DNA of 64,000 nt from assembly GCF_900106095.1 (NCBI RefSeq), contig NZ_FNUD01000002.1:3059501-3123500 (forward strand). The letters are read 5' to 3'. A program made the translations under genes and the position numbers. This stretch comes from Pseudomonas deceptionensis (GTDB taxonomy: Bacteria; Pseudomonadota; Gammaproteobacteria; Pseudomonadales; Pseudomonadaceae). Below the pieces are notes generated by a model. That model did not search any database. It worked only from the letters and a program-made list of their open reading frames with translations, and was not told the DNA's origin. Each line of letters starts with the position of its first letter. Within the stretch, counting starts at the first letter, position 1. Of the stretch, positions 16,611 to 25,709 are shown piece by piece.

Positions 16611-19600
16611 ATGTCGACGCTCAAACCGCATTTCTACCTGTCACCCCAAGGCAAGCTGCGCCTGGCCATTGCCACCCTGTTTCTGTTGCCGCCACTGGCA
16701 CTGGCCACAGGCATTACGGGGGCCGATGGGCCCGGCGGCACGCCGCAACTGCAAAACCAGGGCGGGGTGCCAATCGTCAATATCGTTGCGCCCAATACGG
16801 CGGGTCTGTCCCACAATCAGTTCCTCGATTACAACGTCGACCGCCAGGGTGTGGTGCTGAACAACGCACTGCAGGCGGGTCAATCCCAACTGGCCGGGCA
16901 ACTGGCAGCCAATCCGCAGTTTCATGGCCAGGCGGCCAGCGTGATCCTCAATGAGGTCATCGGTCGTAATGCGTCCGCGCTCAACGGTGCTCAGGAGATT
17001 TTCGGGCGCAAGGCCGATTATGTGCTGGCCAACCCCAATGGCATCTCGGTCAATGGCGCCCGTTTTATCAATGCGCCCAATGCCAGTTTGGCAGTGGGTC
17101 GGCCCGAGCTTGATAAAGGCCTGCTGAACGCCTTGAACACCGGTGATGCCCGCGGCCAATTGAGCGTGCAGCATCAGGGGCTGGACAACCCTGACGGGGC
17201 GATCACCCTGATCGCGCCGCAGATCGACAGCCAGGGCCGGATCAGTGCCCGCGACACCTTGAGTCTTGTCGTTGGGCGTAACCGGGTCGACGCCGTCGGT
17301 GGCGGGGTGAGTACGGTCTATCCGGCCGGCGCGGCCTCGGGCGAGCGTATCGACGCCAGCCTGTTCGGTGCCATGAAGGCCGGGCGCATCAATATTGTCA
17401 GCACCGCCGAGGGGGCAGGGGTACGCATTGGCGCGGTGCAAGTGGCCGGGACCGACGGAGTTAATATCCGTTCTGCGGGCGATCTGGACATCAGCGGTCA
17501 GACTCACGATAACAGCCCGCAGGCCACCCGCGCTGAGGTGCAGAGCCGTCGGGGTGATGTGGATCTGTACGGCGCCAGGGATGTGAAACTCGCTGGCGCG
17601 GATATCAGCGGCGCCAACGTCAAGCTCGACGGGGGTCGTAATCTAACCCTGAGCAGCCTGCAAAGTACGACCCTTCAGGAAAAGCGGGATCAATGGAATC
17701 ACAAGGCATTGTTTGTGACCTATGAAACCTTTGACCGCACCACCACCGACAAGGATTCACGTCAGCACGGAACCCGTGTCACGGCACGGCAAAATGCCAC
17801 GCTGTCGTCCGGCGCCGATACCCTGCTCAAGGCCAGCAACGTAGAAGCGGGCGACACCCTGCGTATCAACAGCGGCAATGATCTGAGCCTTGCAGCCGCG
17901 ACCGAGATCCATGAAACCCTGGATCAGGGTAGTCACCGCAAACACTTGTGGAAGGAAAACTGGGACACCTCCACTCTCGATGAGCGCACCGTTGTCAGCA
18001 GTCTCAAGGCAGGCAAGACGATTGACCTGAGCAGCGGGCAAAAACTGCAGTTGCAAGGTGCCGAGTTCAATACCCCGGGCGATATCCGGCTCAGCGCCCG
18101 CCAAGTCGCAATTGCCAGTGTCAGCCGTAACCAGAACAACAGCGCCAAGCGTTACTCCGGCGATCTGCTGGGCGGCAGTTTCTTCGGCAATCAGGGCGAA
18201 GGTGATGGGGGTAAAACCCTGCACACCGCCAGCCAGGTCAACGCGGGTGGCAAGCTGATCATCAAGGCTGACGATGTGCACATCAGCGCCAGTCAGGTGC
18301 GAGGCGGCACCCAAGCCAGCGTGATCAGCGACACAGGTTCGCTGGTGATCGACGGCGTGCATGACACGTCCCGCGATAGCAGTCACAGCAAGAACAGCAC
18401 GTTCTTCTCGCTGATCAATGACGAAAGCCGCAAGGACCACAGCGACCGCACAATCGTCGCCAGTAACCTGCATTCGGACAGTAACCTCACGCTGCAAAGC
18501 GCGCGGGACATTACCGTCAGCGGTTCCAAAGTGTCGGCCACAGGTGACACCAAGGTGCAGGCCAAGGGCGATATCAAGATCGTAGCGGCTGAAAATACCG
18601 CCCGCGACACCACCCGCACCGACAACCGTGGTTTCACTGCCAGCGCCAAGGAAACCGCTGCCGGCAGCCATGAGTACCGTGTGGATGTGGGCTTGAAGGA
18701 CCAACAGCACACCAACGTCACCGACACTACGCTGCAGCAAGGCGCAAGCATCAGTGGCGGTGCCCTGGCCGTCACTGCGGGTGGCGACTTGAGCATCAAG
18801 GGCTCGGACCTTGCCGCGACCGGGGGGGATATGAGCCTCAAAGGTAAAAGCATCGAACTGCTGGCGGCACATGACAGCTCAGACAGCAAAACCCGGGACC
18901 TCGGCACCGGGGGCGGGATCGTCTGGACGGCGAGCCTAGACAAGGTGGGCAGCGGCCTGGAGTTTGTTCGCCAGGGCAGTGAGGACAACGCCAATCGGAC
19001 CACTGCAAAAACCAGTAACGTGACAGCCACCGGCAATGTGCGGGTGCAGGCTGACAACGCCCTGGTCAATCAGGGCACCCGGATCGCTGCCGGCTCAGGG
19101 TTGCAGGTCAATGCAGGCCGGATGGATAACCGGGCGGCACACAACACCGAGTCCAGCTCCCACACCGAGAACGGCTGGCAGGCCGGGCTCGGGGTGAGTG
19201 CCGAGATCAAAGGCATCAGCACACCGGTGGAAAAAATCGTCAAAGCACTGGCCAAGGGCACATTGCCCCAGTCGGGTTTAATGGACGGCGTGGAGCTGGC
19301 CAGCCTGGGGCTCGACGGGCAGGTGGGGTATCACAACAAGAAGCAGGGGCAACAGGACAGTACTGCGGTGGTCAGCCAGCTCAGTGGCGCCACGGTACAG
19401 GTCAATGTCGGCGGCAACTTGCAGGATGAAGGCACGCTCTATCGCGCCACCGACGGTGCCTTGAGCATCCAGGCGGGCAGCCATGAGGTCAGCGCTGCGA
19501 TCGACACTCACCACCGCGCCGAGCAGGATGTAGCGGCCAAGGTCGGCCTGCGTGTTTACACCAAAACCGGTGAAGACGTGAATCTGCGCGCCAACGGCTC

Positions 19601-20048
19601 GGGCGAGTTCCATCAGGCCCAGGAAACCGGCAGCACGGCGCAGGTGGGTCGCTATGCCGGATCTCAGGGTGTGAGCATCGACACCCAAGGCGATGCCCGG
19701 TATGAAGGTGGCGACTTTGACGGTGGTGCGGGCTCGGTCAGCATCAATGCAGGTGGCAAGCTGGCGCTGCAGCAAGCCACTGACACCAGCAGCCAGAGCG
19801 CCATGGGACTGAGCGCCAGCGGTTCGTTGGCGCTGGAAACCGGCGAGGGCAACAGCCTCACGCCCGGGGGCAGCCTAGCGTTTGACTACCAACCCAGCAT
19901 CTCGCCAAACAGCGAGACCCATGTCGCTACGTTCCGCGGGCAAGGGCGGGTGCGGCTCTCTGGCGCGGCGGTTGGCGGGGATCTGCAGAAGGGTGAACAC
20001 AAGGAACGCCAGTCGCTTCAGGCCGGCATTGATCAGGCCATAAACTAA
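16611..20048 (+). CDS. Filamentous haemagglutinin-like TpsA exoprotein
   Basis: A 1145-residue protein. A signal region (residues 1 to about 34) is followed by a TPS domain carrying the diagnostic NPNGI motif at 141-145 and the preceding GRNASALNGAQEIFGRKADYVLA. The rest is beta-helix with degenerate haemagglutinin repeats (for example SGQKLQLQGAEFNT and SARDITVSG-like units). It is short for the family, ends without a recognisable VENN/pretoxin motif or toxin domain, and no immunity gene follows. It may be a compact adhesin or a protein that has lost its C-terminal end. Confidence 0.85.
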   Translation: MSTLKPHFYLSPQGKLRLAIATLFLLPPLALATGITGADGPGGTPQLQNQGGVPIVNIVAPNTAGLSHNQFLDYNVDRQGVVLNNALQAGQSQLAGQLAANPQFHGQAASVILNEVIGRNASALNGAQEIFGRKADYVLANPNGISVNGARFINAPNASLAVGRPELDKGLLNALNTGDARGQLSVQHQGLDNPDGAITLIAPQIDSQGRISARDTLSLVVGRNRVDAVGGGVSTVYPAGAASGERIDASLFGAMKAGRINIVSTAEGAGVRIGAVQVAGTDGVNIRSAGDLDISGQTHDNSPQATRAEVQSRRGDVDLYGARDVKLAGADISGANVKLDGGRNLTLSSLQSTTLQEKRDQWNHKALFVTYETFDRTTTDKDSRQHGTRVTARQNATLSSGADTLLKASNVEAGDTLRINSGNDLSLAAATEIHETLDQGSHRKHLWKENWDTSTLDERTVVSSLKAGKTIDLSSGQKLQLQGAEFNTPGDIRLSARQVAIASVSRNQNNSAKRYSGDLLGGSFFGNQGEGDGGKTLHTASQVNAGGKLIIKADDVHISASQVRGGTQASVISDTGSLVIDGVHDTSRDSSHSKNSTFFSLINDESRKDHSDRTIVASNLHSDSNLTLQSARDITVSGSKVSATGDTKVQAKGDIKIVAAENTARDTTRTDNRGFTASAKETAAGSHEYRVDVGLKDQQHTNVTDTTLQQGASISGGALAVTAGGDLSIKGSDLAATGGDMSLKGKSIELLAAHDSSDSKTRDLGTGGGIVWTASLDKVGSGLEFVRQGSEDNANRTTAKTSNVTATGNVRVQADNALVNQGTRIAAGSGLQVNAGRMDNRAAHNTESSSHTENGWQAGLGVSAEIKGISTPVEKIVKALAKGTLPQSGLMDGVELASLGLDGQVGYHNKKQGQQDSTAVVSQLSGATVQVNVGGNLQDEGTLYRATDGALSIQAGSHEVSAAIDTHHRAEQDVAAKVGLRVYTKTGEDVNLRANGSGEFHQAQETGSTAQVGRYAGSQGVSIDTQGDARYEGGDFDGGAGSVSINAGGKLALQQATDTSSQSAMGLSASGSLALETGEGNSLTPGGSLAFDYQPSISPNSETHVATFRGQGRVRLSGAAVGGDLQKGEHKERQSLQAGIDQAIN

Positions 20049-20066
20049 AGTCGGGGCCCGGGTGAG

Positions 20067-20101
20067 CCCATATCCGCGCAATCACTTGTCACGGATATGG
20101 G
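20067..20101. terminator. Hairpin after the TpsA gene
   Basis: A perfect 10-bp stem (CCCATATCCG with CGGATATGGG) and a 15-base loop start 19 bases after the stop. No U-tract follows. Confidence 0.45.
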
Positions 20102-20115
20102 TTGCACCGCTGATG

Positions 20116-20178
20116 TGACCTGTCAGTAGGCCTTTCCAGCAGGTGAATGATCAACGAGCGATGCAAACCAGACCTTGC
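20116..20178 (+). pseudogene. Relic of a DUF5629 gene start
   Basis: These 63 bases match 9621-9683 with 54 identities and no gaps, covering the upstream region and first codons of the DUF5629 gene. The start codon equivalent is ACG, and similarity ends after the TTGC shared near codon 9, where the convergent GST gene ends. It is a decayed duplicate, not a gene. Confidence 0.7.
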
Positions 20179-20179
20179 T

Positions 20180-20767
20180 TCAGGGTTTTTTCATCACCGA
20201 AACAAACAGTTCCGACACCAAAAACCGCTCCAGCCACGCTTTAAGGTGCGGGAACGGCGACTGTTCAAACCAGTCGCGATCCACATGGGCAAACTGGCGC
20301 ACAAACGGCGCCAGCGCCACATCGGCCAGGCTTAGGGCGGGCCCGGCAAGGTAGGGCGTACGCGTCAGCAAGTCTTCCAGCCCCTGCAAAAAAACGGCCC
20401 CTTGTGCCCGGTAAAACTCCATTGGATGTTCCGGGTAGCGGATGGCGTATTTGTAGCGGTCCAGCAGCACCTTGAAAGTGTTGTCGTTGGCCTCGATCAG
20501 TGCCGCGCTATCCGCCTGCAACCAGTTATCCGGGTCATGCCGGGCCAGCGCCCAGTGCATGATGCCCAGGCTTTGCTCGATCACCCGGCCATCGGCACAG
20601 ACCAGTACCGGTACCGTGCCTTTTGGCGAAGCGGCCAGCATTTCGGCCGGTTTGGCTTTAAGGCTGACTTCCACAATCGACAGCGGCACGCCGCAGTAGT
20701 GCAAGGCCATGCGCGCACGCATGGCATAGGGGCAGCGGCGGAAGGAATACAGCACGTGCCCGGTCAT
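20180..20767 (-). CDS. Glutathione S-transferase family protein
   Basis: A 195-residue GST-fold protein. The thioredoxin-like N-terminal half has CPYAMRARMAL (CxxA/M active-site region), the cis-proline in KGTVPVLV and the glutathione-binding EQSLGI. The all-helical C-terminal half contains LAGPALSLADVALAPFVRQF. The CPYAMRA start resembles omega/YibF-like GSTs. Its first bases overlap the end of sbcC in the opposite order of transcription flow (it is downstream in the same minus-strand run, ATGA overlap), so it is probably the last gene of the sbcDC operon. Confidence 0.85.
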   Translation of the reverse strand: MTGHVLYSFRRCPYAMRARMALHYCGVPLSIVEVSLKAKPAEMLAASPKGTVPVLVCADGRVIEQSLGIMHWALARHDPDNWLQADSAALIEANDNTFKVLLDRYKYAIRYPEHPMEFYRAQGAVFLQGLEDLLTRTPYLAGPALSLADVALAPFVRQFAHVDRDWFEQSPFPHLKAWLERFLVSELFVSVMKKP

Positions 20768-23700
20768 TTGACCTCCACGGTGCTCAAGCCGTTGCCTTGG
20801 CGCCGCACCTGGATCTGCACCGGGATGCGCTCGTGCATTTCCTGCACATGGGAAATCACCCCGACCTTGCGCCCCTGGGCCTGCAAGCCGTCCAGTGCGT
20901 CCATCGCCAATTGCAGCGACTCGGGGTCGAGGCTGCCGAAGCCTTCGTCGATAAACAGCGATTCGATTTTCAGCGTGCTGGAGGCCATCGAGGCCAGGCC
21001 CAGGGCCAAGGCCAGGGATACCAGGAAGGTCTCACCCCCGGACAGCGAGTGCACAGAGCGCAGTTCGTCACCCATTTCGGTGTCCATCACCAGCAAACCG
21101 AGCATGCTGCCGCCGCGTTTGAGGCGGTAGCGACGCACCAGTTGGCGCAGCTGCACGTTGGCGTGGTGCACCAGCAGGTCGAGGTTGTAGGCCTGGGCGA
21201 TCTTGCGGAACTTGTCGCCCGTACCGGAACCGATCAGGTCACTGAGCCGCGCCCAGCGCTGCCATTCTTCATAGGCCTGGGCGATGCGTTGGGCCAGTGC
21301 CTGGTTGGCCTGCTGGCGGCGCTGGTCTTCGCTTTGCTGGGCCCGCAATTCGGCGCATTGCTGCTCGCTGACGGCCAGTTGTGCGTGCAGTTCGCTGAGG
21401 GCGATGTTGAGTGACTCGGCATCCAGGTTGCCATTGGCGTGCGCCTGGTGCTGGGCCAGACGCTGTACGCGCTCTTGCAGCAAGACGCGGGCTTGCTCGA
21501 CGGCTTTTTCGCTGTTTTGCAGTTGCAGGCGCAGTTCGCGTACCTGTGCTTCGTCATAGGCCAGCAATTGCTGCAAACGACTGTCATCAAGCTCGTTGTG
21601 CTGTGCCCGCCATTGCGCGAGCAGGGCGTTGAGGGTGTCGTGCTCTTGTTGCAAGGCGTGCAGGCGCCCTTGCTCGGACTTAAGCTCGGCAGCGAGCTGG
21701 AGCAATTGGTTGGCGGTGGCTTGCAGGGCTTGTTCGGCCTGGGTCTGGGCGGTGCGGGCCAGTTCGACAGCCTGTTCCAGGGTTTGCTGCCACTGCTCGG
21801 CGCTGCTGAAGTCGCCCAGCCACTGTTTGAGGCTGTGCCGGCTTGTCTGTTGCTGCTCGCCGAGTTCCTTGACGTTGCGCTGCAGAGCGTCCAGTTCCTT
21901 GCGGCGGTTGGCCTGCTGATACTGCTCGCGCTCGATGCTGCTCGCTCTTTCAGCCTGCTCGGCTTGTTCGTCCCGTTGCTGGTTGAGTTGCGCCACCCGA
22001 TCAGCCACTTGCTGGTCGAGGGCCATGAAGCAGGCGCTGGCGTTATCACGCAGCGCGTCGAGGGTGGCAGGGGCCAGCACGCCGGCCAACTCGCTCAGTT
22101 CATCGTCAAGGCGCTGACTGTCGGCATTGAGGTGCAATTGCTGCTCAGCCAATTGCTGGGTGGCGAGTTGGCTGGCTTCGGTGCAGCGCTGGACTTGCTG
22201 CTGCAAGTGGGCGGCTTCTTTTTGCAAGGCGAGCAGGGCGTTCTGGCGCTGTTCGTCTTGGGTGATGCTGTGCTGCAACTGGCTCAGGCGCTGGGTCAGC
22301 CATTGCTCACGCCTGGCCGGGTCCTGGGCCAGCCATTGTTCATGGAGCGGATGTGCTTCAAGGCTTGGGGCGAGGGCCTGCTGCTCTTGGTGGAGGCGCT
22401 CTTGCTGGAGCAAAAATTCTTTTTGCTGGGCGATCAGCCCACCGACTTTTTCGCGCAGTTGGGCGAGGGTTTCCTTGAGCCCGTCGACCACAGTCCGGGC
22501 GTTGGCCTCTTCCTGTTCATCGTGACGGGTCAGGCTGTGCAGCAACGCTTCAGGCTGATGGTACGGATGTTCGGCGCTGCCACACACCGGGCATGGCTGG
22601 TCATCTTGCAGCTGCCCACGGAGTTCCTCGACGCTGGCGCTACGGGCCAGGCGCTGGCGCTCCAGAAGCTGGCGGGTGATCTGCAGGGTTTGCTCGGCCA
22701 CCTCAAGGTCGGCTTTGGCCTGAATGCCTTGCTGGCTCAGACGCTCCCGTTCCTGCTGCACGCTTTGTTGCTTGAGTTGCAGTTCGTGCAGGCGGTTGTC
22801 CAGCGCCTGCTGGCTGCTGCACAGGCGCTGCAACTCTTCAAATGCACGCTGTTGCTGGCGGTTGTCTTGCAGCAAGCTGCCCAGGGTCTGGATTTGCTCG
22901 TTGACCGCGTGGGGCTCGGCCCCGGCTTCCTGGAACAGGATTTCCAGGCTGTTGCGCAGCCCGGTCAGTTCCTGCGAGGCCTGCTGTGCCCGAAGCTCCA
23001 GGCCCGGTACTTCCTTGCGCCCGGTGCTCAGGTTATTGCTCAACCGCACCAATTGCTGAAGCCGTGGGCGATAGGCGTCCCAGGCACTGGCCAGTGGCGC
23101 GAGCGCGTTGCTGTGTTCGAGCTGCGCGGCTATTTGTACAAGGCGTTCGGCGCCTTGTTGCTGGCGCTCAAGCAACGTATTGAGCGCCAGTTGCCCTTCG
23201 GTGCACGCCTCTTCGGCCTGCTGCTGGAGGGCTTGCTGGGTGGTGAGGGTCTGGGTCAGGCGATTGAGGTTGGCCTGTTCCAGATGGGCTTGTTGCACCT
23301 GGGGGGCGCAATCGCGCTGCAGGGTCTGGGCATGGGTCGCCGCCAGCCGGGCGGTGTGCAGCTCGGCTTCAAGCCGGGTTCGGCGCTCGCCCAATTCGGT
23401 CTGTTGCTGAAGATGGGCGCTGATGTGCCCGGCCAATGGACTCAGTTGCGCATCCAGCTCGGCCAACCGGGCAAATTGATGGCGCTGCGGCGCCAGTTGT
23501 TCGAGCAGATGCAGGGTCTGGCGCTGATCGGCCTGGCTGTCCCACAGGGTTTGCGCTTGCTGCAATTGCTCGGCGGCACTGTGTTGCTGTTCTTGCAGTT
23601 CGCTCAGGGTTTTGAGCCAGGTGTGTTGCAGCTCCAGCTGCTTGAGCTGCCCTTGCTGGTTTTTTAACTGCTGCTGCGCGTCGTTGAAGCGCTGGTCCAG

Positions 23701-24405
23701 TTCGGCGCGATCCTGGGGCTCAAGGGGGGTGACGCCCACGGCCTGATCCTGCAATTGCCTGTGCGCGTCCTTGGCTTCTTTGGCCTTGTCGAATGCGCGC
23801 TTGCCCAGACGGGTGTAGAGCGCGGTGTCGGTGAGTTTTTCCAGCAGTTCACTGCGTTCGTTGTCATCGGCCTTGAGAAAGGCGCTGAACTCGCTCTGGG
23901 CCAGCATCACGGCGCGGGTGAACTGTTCGAAATTGAGCCCCAGCCGGGACTCGAGCTGGACTTTGTAGTCGCCTTTCTGGCTGGCCAGCAGTTGATCGCT
24001 GTCTAGATCGCGCAGGCTCTGGCGGCTGGCTTGCAGCTTGCCTGTGGCCTTTTCGCGGGCGCGGTTGGCCTCCCAGCGTGCGCGGTAGCGACGGCCGTCG
24101 ATGCCCACAAAGTCGACTTCGGCATAGCCTTCGCCGGTGCCACGGCGCAGCAGGGTGCGCGGGTCGCCGGTGGCGATTTCGCCGTCGGCATCCGGGACCT
24201 TCGCATCGCGACCGGTGTTGTTCAGCCGGGGCACGGCGCCAAACAGGGCCAGGCACAGGGCGTCGAGCAGGGTGCTCTTGCCGGCGCCGGTAGGGCCGGT
24301 GATTGCAAACAGCCCGGCGCTGGCCAGGGGTTCTGCGGTGAAATCGAGTTCGAAGGGGCCGGCCAGGGAGGCGAGGTTTTTCAGGCGAATGGCGAGAATT
24401 TTCAT
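20764..24405 (-). CDS. sbcC: Exonuclease subunit SbcC
   Basis: A 1213-residue SMC-like ATPase of the Mre11-Rad50 type. Walker A is GPTGAGKST at 37-45, followed by a Q-loop region and two very long Q-rich coiled coils. The zinc hook CPVC is at about 605-608, the signature LSGGE at 1121-1125 and Walker B (LFIDEGFGSLD) at about 1150-1160. With SbcD it cleaves hairpins and double-strand ends during replication and recombination. Its start overlaps the sbcD stop by four bases. Confidence 0.97.
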   Translation of the reverse strand: MKILAIRLKNLASLAGPFELDFTAEPLASAGLFAITGPTGAGKSTLLDALCLALFGAVPRLNNTGRDAKVPDADGEIATGDPRTLLRRGTGEGYAEVDFVGIDGRRYRARWEANRAREKATGKLQASRQSLRDLDSDQLLASQKGDYKVQLESRLGLNFEQFTRAVMLAQSEFSAFLKADDNERSELLEKLTDTALYTRLGKRAFDKAKEAKDAHRQLQDQAVGVTPLEPQDRAELDQRFNDAQQQLKNQQGQLKQLELQHTWLKTLSELQEQQHSAAEQLQQAQTLWDSQADQRQTLHLLEQLAPQRHQFARLAELDAQLSPLAGHISAHLQQQTELGERRTRLEAELHTARLAATHAQTLQRDCAPQVQQAHLEQANLNRLTQTLTTQQALQQQAEEACTEGQLALNTLLERQQQGAERLVQIAAQLEHSNALAPLASAWDAYRPRLQQLVRLSNNLSTGRKEVPGLELRAQQASQELTGLRNSLEILFQEAGAEPHAVNEQIQTLGSLLQDNRQQQRAFEELQRLCSSQQALDNRLHELQLKQQSVQQERERLSQQGIQAKADLEVAEQTLQITRQLLERQRLARSASVEELRGQLQDDQPCPVCGSAEHPYHQPEALLHSLTRHDEQEEANARTVVDGLKETLAQLREKVGGLIAQQKEFLLQQERLHQEQQALAPSLEAHPLHEQWLAQDPARREQWLTQRLSQLQHSITQDEQRQNALLALQKEAAHLQQQVQRCTEASQLATQQLAEQQLHLNADSQRLDDELSELAGVLAPATLDALRDNASACFMALDQQVADRVAQLNQQRDEQAEQAERASSIEREQYQQANRRKELDALQRNVKELGEQQQTSRHSLKQWLGDFSSAEQWQQTLEQAVELARTAQTQAEQALQATANQLLQLAAELKSEQGRLHALQQEHDTLNALLAQWRAQHNELDDSRLQQLLAYDEAQVRELRLQLQNSEKAVEQARVLLQERVQRLAQHQAHANGNLDAESLNIALSELHAQLAVSEQQCAELRAQQSEDQRRQQANQALAQRIAQAYEEWQRWARLSDLIGSGTGDKFRKIAQAYNLDLLVHHANVQLRQLVRRYRLKRGGSMLGLLVMDTEMGDELRSVHSLSGGETFLVSLALALGLASMASSTLKIESLFIDEGFGSLDPESLQLAMDALDGLQAQGRKVGVISHVQEMHERIPVQIQVRRQGNGLSTVEVK

Positions 24406-25646
24406 GGCTGTTCACCTTCTTGCTGAACTTCCTGCAGCAACACGGCGAAGTCCTTGAGGGTCTGTTCGTCGGCGTCGCTGCCATAGTTTTCTTGCCAGGC
24501 CCGGCTGAACAGTTCCTGGGGCGTCAACTGGTCGAGTTCGATCAGCCGTGAGCCGTCGTCATCCCCGGCCCGGCTGCCGCTGCCGGCATATTCGGCGGCG
24601 ATGCGCACCAGTCGCACGGATTTGCCCTGCAGCGCGGTTTCGATTTGTTGGCGCAAGTCGGGCTGCGGCTCGTCAAGTTTGACCCGCACTTCAAGCCAGG
24701 GCTGGCGCTGGGTATCGGCCAGCAAGTCGATATCGGGCAGCTCACCCAGCTGGGTGAGGATGTCGGCCAGGGGCAGCGGGCCGACACGTTGCAGATTGAC
24801 GGAGCGGGGGATCAGCAGCGGCTCGACGCTGACCAGTGTTTCGCCATCGAGTTTCACGTCGAGGATCTGATGCGGGTAGGCGATTTCCGAGAAGGACAGC
24901 GGGATCGGTGAGCCGCAGTAGCGGATCCGGTCTTCGCTGTTGACGCGCTGCGGCTTGTGCAAGTGGCCCAGGGCGACATAGCTGATGCTGGGGCCGAACA
25001 GGCTGGCGGGCAGTGCTTCGGCGTTGCCGATGATCAGGCTGCGCTCGGAGTCTTCCGAGACGGAGCCGCCGGCCATGTGCGCGTGGCTGATGGCGATCAG
25101 GGCCTGGCCCGGCTGGCGTTTGGCGTTGGCCGCGGCGATCAGTTTTTCATGGACCTGGCCGATACCGCGCAGGTAGTCATCCCCCAGGTGTGCGCCAGTC
25201 ACTTCTGCTGGGCGCAGAAACGGCAGTGCCAGGCACCAGGCACCAATGTTGTCGTTGGCATCGGGCAGGGGGATGAGCAGGCGTTCGGCGTCGAGCTGGC
25301 CGTCATCGAGCCATAACACCCGGCCCAGCGCGTGGGTGCGCAAACGGCGCATCAGCGGGGCGGGCAGTTCGATGCGCGAGCCGGAATCGTGGTTGCCGGC
25401 AATCATCACGATGGTGAGTTTGGGTTGTTGCTCATGGGCGCTGACGATGAAGTCGTAGAGCCGTTCCTGGGCTTTGACCGGCGGGTTGACGGTGTCGAAG
25501 ATGTCCCCGGCAATCAGCAGTACATCGGGTTGCTGTTGCCCCAGTTGGGCCAGGAGCCAGGTTAAAAAGCAGGCGTGTTCGAAGTCGCGTTCCTGGCCAT
25601 GGAGGTTTTGCCCCAAGTGCCAGTCGGAAGTGTGAAACAGGCGCAT
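24402..25646 (-). CDS. sbcD: Exonuclease subunit SbcD
   Basis: A 414-residue Mre11-type calcineurin-fold nuclease. Metal motifs are TSDWHLG (D8, H10), AGDIFD (47-51), GNHDS (84-88), ISHAHMAG and GHLHKPQ. It is the nuclease partner of SbcC and is first in the minus-strand order sbcD-sbcC-GST, with 63 bases between it and the upstream Bat operon end. Confidence 0.97.
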   Translation of the reverse strand: MRLFHTSDWHLGQNLHGQERDFEHACFLTWLLAQLGQQQPDVLLIAGDIFDTVNPPVKAQERLYDFIVSAHEQQPKLTIVMIAGNHDSGSRIELPAPLMRRLRTHALGRVLWLDDGQLDAERLLIPLPDANDNIGAWCLALPFLRPAEVTGAHLGDDYLRGIGQVHEKLIAAANAKRQPGQALIAISHAHMAGGSVSEDSERSLIIGNAEALPASLFGPSISYVALGHLHKPQRVNSEDRIRYCGSPIPLSFSEIAYPHQILDVKLDGETLVSVEPLLIPRSVNLQRVGPLPLADILTQLGELPDIDLLADTQRQPWLEVRVKLDEPQPDLRQQIETALQGKSVRLVRIAAEYAGSGSRAGDDDGSRLIELDQLTPQELFSRAWQENYGSDADEQTLKDFAVLLQEVQQEGEQP

Positions 25647-25709
25647 AACAGAATCCGTTAAAAAGGTCTGGCAACCCGTTCGCTCAGGCGGTCACGGGTT
25701 GTCGGGGAA

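Noticed and set aside
21439..23667. A 742-codon open frame on the plus strand opposite sbcC.
   Set aside because: It lies wholly inside the coding strand shadow of sbcC, and its Leu/Ala/Gly/Gln-rich sequence mirrors the Q-rich coiled coils on the other strand.
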